Shown: piece after piece, positions 40,001-52,696 of the stretch
Numbering within the stretch: the first letter of the stretch is position 1
Layout of the letters: each line of letters begins with the position of its first letter
DNA from: Haliclystus octoradiatus
Lineage: Eukaryota; Cnidaria; Staurozoa; Stauromedusae; Haliclystidae
Direction of reading: 5' to 3'
Length of the DNA stretch: 64,000 nucleotides
Assembly: GCA_916610825.1 (NCBI GenBank)
Contig: OU744446.1
Coordinates: 30,270,445 to 30,334,444, forward strand
Notes under the pieces: model-generated
The model's input: only the letters and a program-made list of their open reading frames with translations
Told to the model about the DNA's origin: nothing
The model's database searches: none
Made by a program: the position numbers and the translations under genes

Positions 40001-43000
40001 ATCATGAAAAATATTTACAATTATATGAGATCTATATCAGTGACAACAGTAACTATGGTAGCTAGCCTATAGATATGAAATGCATGCAGTTATTTGAAAA
40101 CTTTGGCCCGGATGGAATCGCCCTGAACGTTCAGGATTACAATGTATTCAACTAACGTCTTGCTTGGACCCTTAATCTGACCTGTGAAGTGGTTTCAAAA
40201 TTTAGAGCTCAGAATACCAATCGCTTATTATATTTTTATAATTTGATGGCTATTATATTTAAAAATATTATATTTAAGTTTCATTATTCAAATTATTCAG
40301 ACTTATACAGATAGTAAACTTGATTCTAAAGAATATCAAATGGCTAAACGAATATTTTAATTATTGCTAAGAAGATTTTGCTTGATTCAAAGTCTGTTTC
40401 ATTTGTTTTGAGCATAAATTGATTGTTCATATCCAATTTCAAGCGATTTGGACTTACAAGCGACTTTGCACAATATACAGTGTACAATACAATAGGTTTT
40501 ACAATGTACAATAAGAAAATAAGAAAGTAAAATACCTTGAATTCACTAAATCCTATTGCATTTTTCCTGTGTATACAAACTTCTTGTTCTTATTTACAGC
40601 TTGCTTGCAAATCTGATCGTGAATTCCGTGCATTTCAAGTATGTGAGTTAATGCCATCATCTGATCACGTCGCTCTTGCTATCCAATATGCAACACGGAT
40701 GCGTAATATGGCACTCGCTCGTAAACTGGATGACTTAGCAAGACTCAAGGCAAGCAGAATGGATTCTGATATTGAATTAAGTTCTGAAAGTGAAGAAGAA
40801 ATTGAACCAGCATTCACATCAAATCAAAATAACAGTAAACGGAAGACAGTTGTGATGAAACGCTCAAATTCAGTTTCAGTAAGCGGAAGGTTGGTATGCT
40901 GTAAGACTAATTTATATTCGACGCTTGCCTGCTGGATATTGATCTCCATCACTGGAAGGATCACTATCGATTGGGACATTTCATCATTTTCTTCGGAATT
41001 ATTTGCTTGATGTTTGACCTATAACTTAAAACAACCTATTAACTCTTACAAATATAAATTTTTTTCAGAATTTGTTCTAACCTTGGATCTAGGATTTTAG
41101 GATCCCCACTTTTGTTGAACCCTGTTTATGGGATGTCCAAGTATGAAAGAGTTCCCCAAAAATATATAAACCCCCTTTTTTAGCTGAATTGTACTACCTG
41201 GCATGTATGTTATTGCACCCAAGTCAGAATAACGATAAAAAATACAATCAGTTACAAAAAAGGTAATGAATACTTATTATGACATTAAATTTGTGCTGGA
41301 TTCTGTTCATCACCTCTAGTAAAAAAAATATGTGCTATAGCATAGCTGATGGTAGTTAAGTATCATCTATATTACTTAAATCTTGTTTAACCTTTCATAC
41401 CCACACCATCTATCCATGTAACCTTCAAATAGCCTTGCGCACTTGTACCTCAGTGGCAGAGTGTCCGCATTCTGTGCGGGAGGCCGGGGCTCGATTCCTC
41501 GTCAGTGAACACAAGGTTATCGTTAGCAATCATTTGTATATGGGGCGGGGTGACTCTTGGTCAGTAATTGACTCTATAATGTAATATTATTATATATTAT
41601 ATTATATTTCAATTGAATAACAATATCACAGAAGTAGTCAGTATAGACAGGTAACTACTATGTAGAGGTGGCTGTTATATCACATTGGACACATCAGTGA
41701 TGGAATAGCATTGAATTGTTATCTTGGGTCAATCTTTGTAATGTCACTCCTATAATTATTTCATAACTTTACCTATAGGTATGTTAAAGGGTTGCCATGC
41801 CGTGATAAACCAACAAAATCAATTAGCTCAATTCGAAAATCTGTTCCTCGTGTTGAACCAGCCCCATTTACAGACGATGAAAGTGAAAATGAGGCAATGA
41901 TAACAAATGGCATTGACGATGATGGTAGGTATAGATGTATAAATCTTGTGATTTCCATAATTCGATCTATTCTAAATGTAGCATACTTGTGAATAATACT
42001 TTTTTCTATACCGTCACAAGAACAATTAACATCCCCTGTTTTTACGTCCCATCTTGCTTGATACTCCTCCCCATTTAAAACTTATATCTTGCTTCCATTC
42101 TCCATACAAACTCTCATATACTACCCCTCTTTTTATTAGGGTCCGACAAAAGGCCAGTCTTCTGGAATCCTAGAGGCATTTCGACATTTTCTTCTGAATG
42201 TTTTTGTTGATGTTTGATCAATAAAGCATTCAACATATCAATTTTCTTCTGAAGTTGCTCTAACCTTCCTGAATCTAGGATTTCTACTTTTGCCCCACAA
42301 TGCTTGATGTCCAATCTGCACCAGAAAGGGTATTAATCAAATTCGACTAGATGTATGTACACTTCAAATCAATACCACTTCATGTATGGCTTTTATTTGA
42401 TAATTGTATTGATTTTAGACGCTTTAATCTCCAATGACGAATCTTCTCAGCCACCTGCCTCCGTCTCATCACAGCCATCATCTACAGTTCGTTCCAATCC
42501 TTTTAAATTATCAAACGCTGGGAATGATAACAAATCAGCGAAAGGAACATCATACTTTGAAACATTAGATACAACAACTGTCAAAAGAAAGTCCAATGGT
42601 AAGAAATTTCAAAAGGGATATGATTGTTTCTGATTGCTGATTGCTAAGCCGTTGATTTAATTATTATGACGAGCATATCTTACTTTCTTACACTCCGTCA
42701 ATTTCTTTCTCTAGATAGAAAAGTGTGTTTGCATTATACAAATATTAAACACTTTCTGTGCAATATGGGCTATATAAACACCAGTGCTGCGTCATGAGAT
42801 ACGAGGAAAGCGTAAGAAAATCCCGAGCCGCCGCTGCGAATGATTTTACGAAGCCTCTTGAGTTCCTCATGGCAACCAAATAAATAGATTGTGTTGTTGT
42901 TTACCTATACACTGTACCATGAGCTAGCTAGTATCATCAGATTGGATGTAATCTCATTTAACAATAGACTACTATTACAGTCACGTATGTTACAACGGTC

Positions 43001-45830
43001 ACCTCTATACAATGGCCACATTTCTATAATGGTCACTCTTTCAATGTCTAAAATAGTTCTTTGTATTGAAATAACCATGTATAAAAAAGGACACCTGTAT
43101 ATAATGGTCAGTTTATCTACGTCTCAAAGTTGGTTGTTGTGTACAGGTTTTACTGTAGTACGGTCGGAAAAAGAACCAATTTGAGATAAGTAGGGATGAG
43201 ACAATTGTTCTGAAAATAATTGTTTTTGCTGATCATTGGCACTTTTTTGATGATCGAAATATAATCGGCATATTTTATCAAGACAAATTGATTGTTTTCC
43301 GATTATTTTAGTGGTGAAAACAAGGTTTGTACATTAAAGAAACACAACTTGAGTTACGTTTTCGATCAGTTGCGTTGGCTGATAGAAGTATGATGATTAA
43401 TCACTAAGAGATTATAGGTACTCCTTGTGCAATTCTTTAGATACGCTTAAGGCCACTCGAGATTTTGAAGAAGAATTTTGTTTTATTTTGTTTTGATTTG
43501 TTAATATTTAAGCCCGGTTAGGCCATCATCCTTACAACTGATGCATTTATGCATGCATGCTATAAGAGTGCAATTCTAGAAAGAGAGTGGCATCTATACA
43601 CTTGCTCATTAATAGTAACCATCTTTCTAAATCTAGCAATAGTTAGGGTGTTTCTTTTCAATCCTCGGATTACCAGCCTGCTGCAGAGTCCTGAACAAAA
43701 GTTTGCTCATTTTTATTGCTTTTGCTTGTTGCTCTGCTGATAAACCAATGTAGGGTTATCCTGCTCATTGCTATCTTCAGACATAAGCTTGTTGCAATGC
43801 TTATCACCCGTTGTAGGGTTAAGTGATGTATCCGCATATATTTGCTGCAATGCTGAGCACCCGATGTAGGGTAAACTTCTGATTCTGCTATGCTAATCAC
43901 CCGTTGTAGGGTTAATTGATGTATCTGCATATATTTGCTGCAATGCTGAGCACCCGATGTAGGGTAAACTTCTGATTCTGCTATGCTAATCACCCGTTGT
44001 AGGGTTAATTGATGTATCTGCATATATTTTCTGCAATGTTGAGCACCCGATGTAGGGTAAACTTCTGATGCTGCCAACAGGCGCAAATGCAACCGTCTAG
44101 TTTTAATTAGAAGAGGGCTGTGGAGGGCTATGTTTGATTATCGCCCTCCCTCCCACACCATTGGGCAAGAAGGTGAGTATAACTAAGAACTCCACTGACT
44201 TAGCAGTGTGATTGGCCTTGGTTGGTGATGTCAGGTCTGCCTTTGGACTGCTAGCTCTTGCATATCGCTATAGTCACCTTCCACCAACCAAGCACCTATC
44301 CCAAATATCAGAGTAAGGTGAAGGGTTTAAAGAAGAATTTTGTTTTATTTAGTTTTGATTTGTTCATCTAGGTCAATCACACATGCAACAAACAATTACA
44401 ACATCGAAGTCAAAAAAAACGAATGAACAGAAATCAGTTCAATTGACATTAGGTGGTTTGAAACCAGCAGCAAAAAAGCAACAAGAAACGAAACCTAAAA
44501 AGTGAGTTAATAGTGAGCCACCATAAAAAAAATCTGATCAAAATCTTCTTATTATTACAGAGATGAGAATTTTCAGACTTTTAGCGGATCTCAGACTATT
44601 TCCATCCTTCTAAACTCTATGTATTGCCTTTTCTTCCATTGGAATCCATTACAAATTTCTAGATTTCCTTGATTTCAGACTATTTTTGAAATCTGAATTC
44701 TCATGTCTGTCTTAAACATTTTAAGGCAACAAGGATTACAGTTTCTCGATTTTATTTAAATGAGACCTGTATACTACGGGTTTGATTCAATAGAAAATAC
44801 TATTTTAGACATTGCAAGAGTGACCACTATGGATAGGTGGCCGCTGTATAGAGGTGATCGTTATAACAGGTTTGACTGTATTAAGCTCCACGTCGTTTTG
44901 ATTATAATTTATAATCATTTTCAAGAGAATAAAAATGTCAAATTGTGCATGTTATACACAACTTAAATAGAGTTTGAGTTTGAAATTTCAAAAATATAAA
45001 GCAATACAATATTTAACATTCTACAATTATGATTCTTTAAAAGCTATAAACTTTCCTGGGAGGATAGAACCATGGCATGTAGTTTGTTGGAACATGTTAA
45101 TTTGTGATCAGAGCGACTGCGGCTAACATTGTGATGTGCAATTTGTAGCTATGATACAGATAACTTACGTTTTGTTGAACATAAGCGTATGCCTCTTTTG
45201 CTTTTAATACTTGTAATGGTTATTAATATCTATACGGGGTATTTTGAATTGAATTAGCATTCCCCGTTCTCCAACATTTCTCTGGCATCCCCTTGTTAAG
45301 TCCTGGGCCTTTATTTAAATGGTTTGGATAGATAGAGAATGCTCCTGTGTTTATGGTCCCTCCCCACAGAAACTTAAACTACTGTAACCACGTGCGTTCT
45401 GCTGACGATCTAACTGTTTGTAACGATCTAAATGTAACTGCTAGCATTGCCAGACCTTATTCGATACCAATTTGTTCCTTCTAGACTAACTGGATTCCAA
45501 TTATACCTTGAAAATCTGAGAGAAAATACTGAGAACGATGAAAATGAATCGGACGCAGAACTAATTAAACGCGCAGCAGTCGCATGGAAAGGACTATCAA
45601 GCGAGGAGAAAAAAATATGGAATTCGAAAATAAATGAAAATAAATCCATAGATGAAGACACAAGAAAAAGGCAAAGAGTAATATCACCAAAATTAAATGA
45701 TGATACAAATAATAAAAAAGAGGAGGATAATGAATCAAAGAAACGAAAAGTTATATCAAAAGAAACAATTTCTACAGGAGTTAAAAGTAAATCAAAACTA
45801 GCTTCTTTTGCTTTTCAAAAGAAGGATTAG
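12058..45830 (+). CDS. WDHD1: WDHD1 / AND-1 (Ctf4) replisome adaptor, 29 exons
   Basis: Exons: 12058-12134, 12298-12409, 19893-19952, 21380-21471, 22922-23030, 23876-23926, 25085-25131, 25955-26000, 26436-26468, 27233-27292, 28546-28649, 29019-29103, 29566-29619, 30371-30584, 31720-31826, 31931-32017, 32428-32612, 34319-34400, 35231-35396, 36009-36123, 37959-38067, 38259-38320, 38468-38582, 39248-39379, 40600-40889, 41779-41924, 42419-42598, 44372-44501, 45485-45830. They sum to 3396 nt, 1131 residues, in frame throughout and close to the human length. N-terminal WD40 repeats include GTVKLWRI and SISIWDVEN. An acidic linker precedes the SepB-type middle domain ([39 protein letters not shown]). 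A C-terminal HMG-type box ([26 protein letters not shown]) and a basic tail close it. The family links CMG helicase to polymerase alpha and supports cohesion. Confidence 0.93.
12460..12797 (+). mobile_element. LINE fragment (same family as 13845-19010)
   Basis: In the second WDHD1 intron, this 340-bp piece matches the flank and start of the larger LINE: AATCATCATTATTAAACAT, TTCAAACCTGTATCTCAAACG and TGTACATGAAGAAGTTCTCTCC recur at 13845-13950 and 16720-16930. It encodes part of the region before the RT core ([20 protein letters not shown]). It is cut off at about 12797, where another repeat begins. Confidence 0.75.
12798..13250. repeat. 450-bp dispersed repeat, copy 1
   Basis: The segment from ACGTTAAGGGACGTCTACGATGG to about GGTGCGTAACAACCTAG recurs as a direct repeat at 20276-20722 in the next WDHD1 intron, with a few percent differences by eye. 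A diverged part is seen near 60725-60900 in ACTR3. No convincing coding potential was found. It may be a non-autonomous element. Confidence 0.75.
13681..13748. repeat. 68-bp near-perfect palindrome
   Basis: The two 34-base arms meet without a spacer at CCGCACATGTGCGG and contain the words GTGCAGGTATAGGTCTATA and its complement. I count two mismatches. Such a sequence can extrude as a cruciform. It sits in unique-looking intron DNA of WDHD1. Confidence 0.85.
13952..16704 (+). mobile_element. Penelope-like element (GIY-YIG type) inserted in the LINE
   Basis: Terminal segments are inverted: about 13969-14215 is the reverse complement of about 16478-16705. A further 25-base inverted match (14210-14234 against 14569-14593) joins the left end to the coding start. 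The LINE sequence ATTTTGTAAAT occurs on both sides, which suggests an 11-bp target duplication. Inside is an RT related to telomerase-type RTs and a GIY-YIG endonuclease, the defining pair of canonical Penelope elements. The inverted pLTR layout is one of the arrangements known for this class. Confidence 0.88.
14544..16476 (+). pseudogene. Penelope-like RT plus GIY-YIG endonuclease, three lesions
   Basis: The RT part (14544-15725) shows [40 protein letters not shown], the [14 protein letters not shown] box and the YVDDT catalytic motif. A 1-base shift near 15712 and an in-frame TGA near 15770 interrupt the linker. The next open piece (15833-16396) carries the endonuclease, with [19 protein letters not shown] and [10 protein letters not shown] third shift near 16388 displaces the last 28 codons, which end near 16476. 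The family copies RNA at a nick made by its own endonuclease. This copy is not functional as read. Confidence 0.87.
18669..18839. mobile_element. 'GTTCATGAAC' MITE, full copy nested in the LINE
   Basis: The ends are inverted: CCCCTGCGAAAAAAGTTCAGG on the left mirrors CTGAACTGTTTTTTGCAGGGG on the right. The interior has GTTCATGAACGTTAAATGG in both orientations. It interrupts the 3' region of the LINE, so it inserted after the LINE did. Confidence 0.75.
18896..19003. repeat. (ATCT)n microsatellite, LINE tail
   Basis: About 27 tandem ATCT units follow the LINE 3' end. A shorter GATA-type tract occurs near 19480-19570. Confidence 0.95.
20276..20722. repeat. 450-bp dispersed repeat, copy 2
   Basis: This is the direct repeat of 12798-13250, lying in the intron after WDHD1 exon 3. 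It starts with ACATTAAGGGACGTCTACGATGG and ends near GTGCGTAACAACCTAG. The right flanks differ, so the shared unit ends there. Confidence 0.75.
23107..23474 (-). mobile_element. tRNA-derived SINE with 17-bp target duplication
   Basis: Perfect 17-bp direct repeats (ATGAATGTGGGGCCTTA) flank it at 23090-23106 and 23475-23491. On the minus strand the 5' end is tRNA-like. A box A (TTAGCTCAGATGG) is followed by a box B (GTGGTTCAAATCC), the internal pol III promoter. The body runs about 290 bp to the 3' end. A fragment of the same body (CACCCGTACCACTCTTCTATTTC) occurs at 34455-34510. It sits in the WDHD1 intron between exons 5 and 6. Confidence 0.85.
24213..24563. repeat. 'CAGGGTCCGACAAAAG' MITE family, long copy
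   Basis: It begins with CAGGGTCCGATAAAGGCGGG and GGATCCTGGAATCCTAG, and ends with CCATTTTATCGAACCCTG. The ends are inverted relative to each other. It is longer than the other copies, so the interior may hold extra sequence. Confidence 0.65.
26030..26372. repeat. Fold-back element with three TIR copies and a captured gag-like segment
   Basis: TGTAGTCAAATGTAAAATAT followed by TTAGTCATATGTTTC occurs twice in direct orientation (about 26030-26070 and 26250-26290). It occurs once inverted (about 26322-26372). Between the direct copies lies an open minus-strand segment containing [18 protein letters not shown] and [13 protein letters not shown]. This resembles the middle of LTR-retrotransposon gag proteins, though the match is by eye only. 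The element lies in WDHD1 intron 8. Confidence 0.6.
26575..26650 (-). other. tRNA-like SINE head, degenerate
   Basis: The minus strand reads GGATTAGCTGAGACGGTAGAGC, a box A-like start close to the SINE head at 23474. No clear box B follows within tRNA distance. It is probably a SINE remnant. Confidence 0.4.
26744..26925. repeat. 'CAGGGTCCGACAAAAG' MITE family, copy
   Basis: It starts with CAGGATCCAACAAAAGGTTC and ends with CTACTTTTATTGGGTCCTG, which are inverted ends. Both GGGATCCTAGAGG and GGATCCCAGGATTCC are present. It lies between WDHD1 exons 9 and 10. Confidence 0.7.
27562..27750. repeat. 'TACAGTCAAACCTGT' MITE family, copy
   Basis: It runs from TTACAGTCAAACCTGTTATAA to TTATATACAGGATTCACTAACTGTA. 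Both halves have CCACCTGTCTATAGTGGTCA-type words, giving nested symmetry. Partial relatives follow at 28150-28225 and 28725-28890. Confidence 0.75.
30124..30305. repeat. 'TTGACCGG' dispersed repeat, copy 1
   Basis: The ends TTGACCGG and CCGGTCAA face each other. Inner words GAGTCACRTGC, CTGAAACCATGCT and AATTCAAGTTGAGCT are shared with the copy at 63195-63390. This copy lacks the outer CAGTG inverted repeat seen there. Confidence 0.7.
30762..30868. repeat. 'GTTCATGAAC' MITE family, copy
   Basis: It runs from CCCCTGGGAAAACCAGTTCAG to CTCCTGAACTGTTTTTCATAG and has inverted ends. TTCATGAAC occurs near both ends. It lies between WDHD1 exons 14 and 15. A weaker copy is at about 32770-32930. Confidence 0.65.
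30868..31015. repeat. 'CAGGGTCCGACAAAAG' MITE family, partial copy
   Basis: It abuts the preceding MITE. GGATCCCTGGATCGCC and ACTTTTGTTGGACC mark the right end. The left end is eroded. Confidence 0.55.
31148..31335. repeat. Fold-back element
   Basis: Outer arms TTTCCTATGAGCTATTGATA (about 31161) and its complement (about 31303-31322) extend outward with mismatches to CAATTG on both sides. An inner pair, CAGAAAATTAC and GTAATTTTCTG, gives a second-level hairpin. A similar two-level layout is seen at 52215-52403. Confidence 0.75.
33370..34140 (+). mobile_element. Non-autonomous element with 54-bp tandem core and Ngaro-like terminal module
   Basis: A 54-bp tandem array (33421-33713) is followed by a tail at about 34010-34137. 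The tail reads TCCACTGTATTATCAGTGTG, GGTGGAGACAGG, then CCACCATCCACGCACCTAGGCC. This matches, in order and spacing, the reverse complement of the Ngaro-like repeat at 183-310 and the tail at 44190-44310. A non-autonomous derivative of the split-repeat element, in plus orientation, is the simplest reading. The left boundary is not seen. It lies in the intron after WDHD1 exon 17. Confidence 0.5.
33421..33713. repeat. 54-bp tandem array, about 5.4 copies
   Basis: Units start GTGCAATCATTGCATATCAT at 33421, 33475, 33529, 33583, 33637 and 33691 (the last is partial and diverging). The units look identical up to the last. The period is a multiple of three, so long ORFs cross the array on the plus strand; these are not taken as genes. 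Confidence 0.95.
34624..34804. repeat. 'TACAGTCAAACCTGT' MITE family, best-preserved copy
   Basis: The left end TACAGTGAAACCTGTATATA mirrors the right end TATAACAGGTTTGACTGTA. Within each half, GACCACTATAGACAGGTGGCC occurs once in the same orientation. Other copies: 42980-43160, 44763-44882 and 55295-55482, plus fragments at 38380-38442, 41632-41690 and 54030-54080. Confidence 0.8.
39437..39837 (+). mobile_element. LINE 3' end (CR1/L2-like), truncated
   Basis: The ORF at 39450-39656 encodes a LINE RT C-terminus: [16 protein letters not shown], then [10 protein letters not shown]. After it come an AAGCGCTGTTAG / ATAGCGCTATAT hairpin region and an (ATT)n tail ending near 39835. This is the usual 3' end of L2-type elements. 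It is 5'-truncated and lies after WDHD1 exon 24. Confidence 0.8.
39838..40131 (-). mobile_element. Penelope-like element terminal fragment
   Basis: It matches the inverted terminal segment of the element at 13952-16704. It also includes the end of its coding region: AACTTTGGCCCGGATGGAATCG is the complement of the codons near 16440-16470. The copy is therefore 5'-truncated and in minus orientation, and it abuts the LINE (ATT)n tail. Confidence 0.8.
40940..41122. repeat. 'CAGGGTCCGACAAAAG' MITE family, diverged copy
   Basis: CATTTTCTTCGGAATTATTTG, TGTTTGACC and GGATCCCCACTTTTGTTGAACCCTG mark the family. Further copies are at 35838-35911 (partial), 42139-42297, 61473-61575 (partial) and 63880-64000 (cut by the window end). 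Confidence 0.6.
41445..41515 (+). other. tRNA-like sequence (possible SINE head or tRNA pseudogene)
   Basis: A box A-like TACCTCAGTGGCAGAG and a box B-like GGGCTCGATTCC are present. An anticodon stem (TCCGC/GCGGG, loop ATTCTGT, anticodon UCU if the loop is read normally) and a good T-stem (CGGGG/CCTCG) can be drawn. The acceptor stem pairs at only about four or five of seven positions. A working tRNA is therefore unlikely. Confidence 0.45.
43503..44329 (+). mobile_element. Element with 93-bp tandem core and Ngaro-like terminal module, flanked by 35-bp direct repeats
   Basis: The flanks at 43468-43502 and 44330-44364 are 35-bp direct repeats with one mismatch. The interior has a 93-bp tandem array (about 43798-44070). 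The tail is TCCACTGACTTAGCAGTGTG, then CCACCAACCAAGCACCTATCCC. This corresponds to the reverse complement of the Ngaro-like repeat at 183-310 and to the tail at 34020-34137. It lies just before the acceptor of WDHD1 exon 28. Confidence 0.55.
43798..44070. repeat. 93-bp tandem array, about 3 copies
   Basis: Units begin GCTAATCACCCGTTGTAGGG near 43798, 43891 and 43984. Each unit holds two related sub-units marked by CACCCGTTGTAGGGTTAA and CACCCGATGTAGGGTAAA. The minus-strand ORF over it is a by-product of the period being a multiple of three. Confidence 0.9.
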
Positions 45831-46247
45831 ATATAATGAAATAAGATTAATTTGATTTCTGGATCATAATCCTGATCATTGTAAAATACTAATTGAAGAA
45901 ACTTGTTCTTAGTTTAACACGAATTTACAGTATTTTCGATGTAATTTACTATGAATTAAATATTTACATATCGATTGCTATATATAGCTGAGTAATAATA
46001 AGTCTAACAAGATCGCATAAATTGAAACAATCCGAATTTTGTTACCCTTTTGTATAATATGTTATAACACCTTGCATATTTGCATTGATTTCTTCATCTG
46101 CAGTATTTCATAATTCAAATATTCTCTCGCTTGGTCAATTGTCATCCTACATATTATTTGATTTGATATATTTTGTCAACGCTGTTGACAGGCAAATAAT
46201 AAAGGACCATAAAGGACTGGTATGCATTTTAAATAATCTACATATAA

Positions 46248-46302
<55 letters not shown>
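45831..46302. other. WDHD1 3' flank ending in (AAT)n
   Basis: AT-rich 3' UTR or flank with no recognised gene. The last 57 bases are an (AAT)n microsatellite that runs into the assembly gap. Confidence 0.6.
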
Positions 46303-46502
46303 NNNNNNNNNNNNNNNNNNNNNNNNNNNNNNNNNNNNNNNNNNNNNNNNNNNNNNNNNNNNNNNNNNNNNNNNNNNNNNNNNNNNNNNNNNNNNNNNNN
46401 NNNNNNNNNNNNNNNNNNNNNNNNNNNNNNNNNNNNNNNNNNNNNNNNNNNNNNNNNNNNNNNNNNNNNNNNNNNNNNNNNNNNNNNNNNNNNNNNNNNN
46501 NN
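46303..46502. other. Assembly gap (200 N)
   Basis: Exactly 200 unknown bases begin inside the (AAT)n tract. The round number suggests a placeholder rather than a measured gap. Confidence 0.98.
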
Positions 46503-48040
46503 GTAACCTCTACTATTTGAACGTCCCGGTATACAAGAAGTATGGAAGTTACGGCAATCGTATCTGAAACTGAAATCATCGACTACACAGAAAAAACAAG
46601 TGAGTAATTTTTACGCTGTATATAAATCAAATAGTACACGTCCATACTCTAAGCTTTCCGAACGACGCTTTAAAGTTCAAACGCTCATGATAACTCAAAT
46701 GACGATGTCCTAACATGATCTCCTTATAAAATATCGCTGAACTGAACCTGACGCAAGACACTTGACACTCTTTTTCGATGTCTATTAGAAGACATGGAAT
46801 ATCTGAAGTTAAATCATGTCTTCGATTATATGGGCGGTATACTTATGTACTTACGTTCATGTGGAATTGATCAATTCTCATTTTCATTTCCATTAAGCCT
46901 CCATAGGTCACCCTTATAGGTATCTCATACAAATGGTTATGGAAATTCAGTTCAAAGAACAGCAATGGATTGCTCAGTTGAGAATAGATCAAAGTGTCAG
47001 CGTTGTTGGGCTAGGAAAGACTTGGCCTTCCATCTCTAGTTGATTTCAACCATTCAATGTATCATTGAACATGAGAAATGTTGTATAGGTCATTGGGAGG
47101 TCTTCTTTGTGAGAATAATTATTACTTAATTAAAGACTAGTAATTCAATGGAATGGTCTGTAGTTACAACGCGAAACTTTGTGGATGTCAATCGCCTACG
47201 AGGTCCTACGAGCAAATGCATCCTGATGCCAACATTGGCATAGCGATCATGCTATCTAAACATTGAACTCTCAAATAGTAATCATTGAAAATTAAAAAAA
47301 ATACGAAAATTTGACAGACACGCACATTATTCAGCGTCTGGCAACAACTAGAAAAAACTGCATGGAGTAAATGGCTCCATCAATAAAGAAGTTTGTAGAT
47401 AAGTTAGGACGTTTATCGATAGACATTTCCAAAGATAAAGAGCAAGACATTTTCTACTACAAAGTCTACAAAGATTAAATATATGTAATAACAAACCAGA
47501 TAGTCTGCACGAAACTTTCAATTTATCATAAATCTCAAGTTATTTTAATCTAGTTAAGTAATGTATTAAAAATTAAAAAATTCAATGTATTGACTATTTT
47601 ACGCCCTCATCTCTTCATAAACCAGTGGTCTTTATATGTGACCAAAATTGCATTTAAAATAGACGTCCCCCCATTGTTTAAATTTCTAATACTTGACTGA
47701 AATATATTCAACAAAAGATATGCTCAACAATGGATTATCCATTGTTTATCATTTCCTATTTATGGATTGCTTGTTTCTTGCTATTTCGCTATTGTCTAGC
47801 ACTATTTGAAAGTAAAACGAATAGCGCTCAATCTAGATTACGTCGAAAGTCGAACACTTGTGAAACTAAGTGGAATGTGTTGGCAAAAACATTTCTTACT
47901 GCAATATAACGCTATTTGTTACAAAAATATTTGAAGTTTGAGCATAACCGGATTAACCGCGGTTAGCCTCGTGTTAATATAAGTGTACCTGCTATGTGTC
48001 TCGTTTTGAATTTCTATCTTTTTCAACGGTATAGACAAAG
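46503..48040. other. Intergenic region upstream of UBE2E
   Basis: Two weak coding hints exist. An open stretch (46542-46599) starts with ATG and ends at a GTGAGT donor, but joining it to the acceptor at 48034 would be out of frame with UBE2E. A 35-codon ORF (47371-47478, MAPSIKKFVDKLGRLSID...) has no known match by eye. The rest is AT-rich without visible repeats and should hold the UBE2E promoter. Confidence 0.5.

Positions 48041-52696
<4,656 letters not shown>

Noticed and set aside
43670-44092. 140-codon minus-strand ORF
   Set aside because: It spans the 93-bp tandem array, whose period keeps any frame open. No domain is visible.
46085-46579. ORFs crossing the N block on both strands
   Set aside because: They consist of (AAT)n translation plus unknown residues and have no meaning as genes.
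46542-46599. Candidate first coding exon of UBE2E
   Set aside because: Joining its donor to the acceptor at 48034 puts the UBE2E ATG out of frame. The ATG at 48041 begins a typical UBE2E N-terminal extension on its own.
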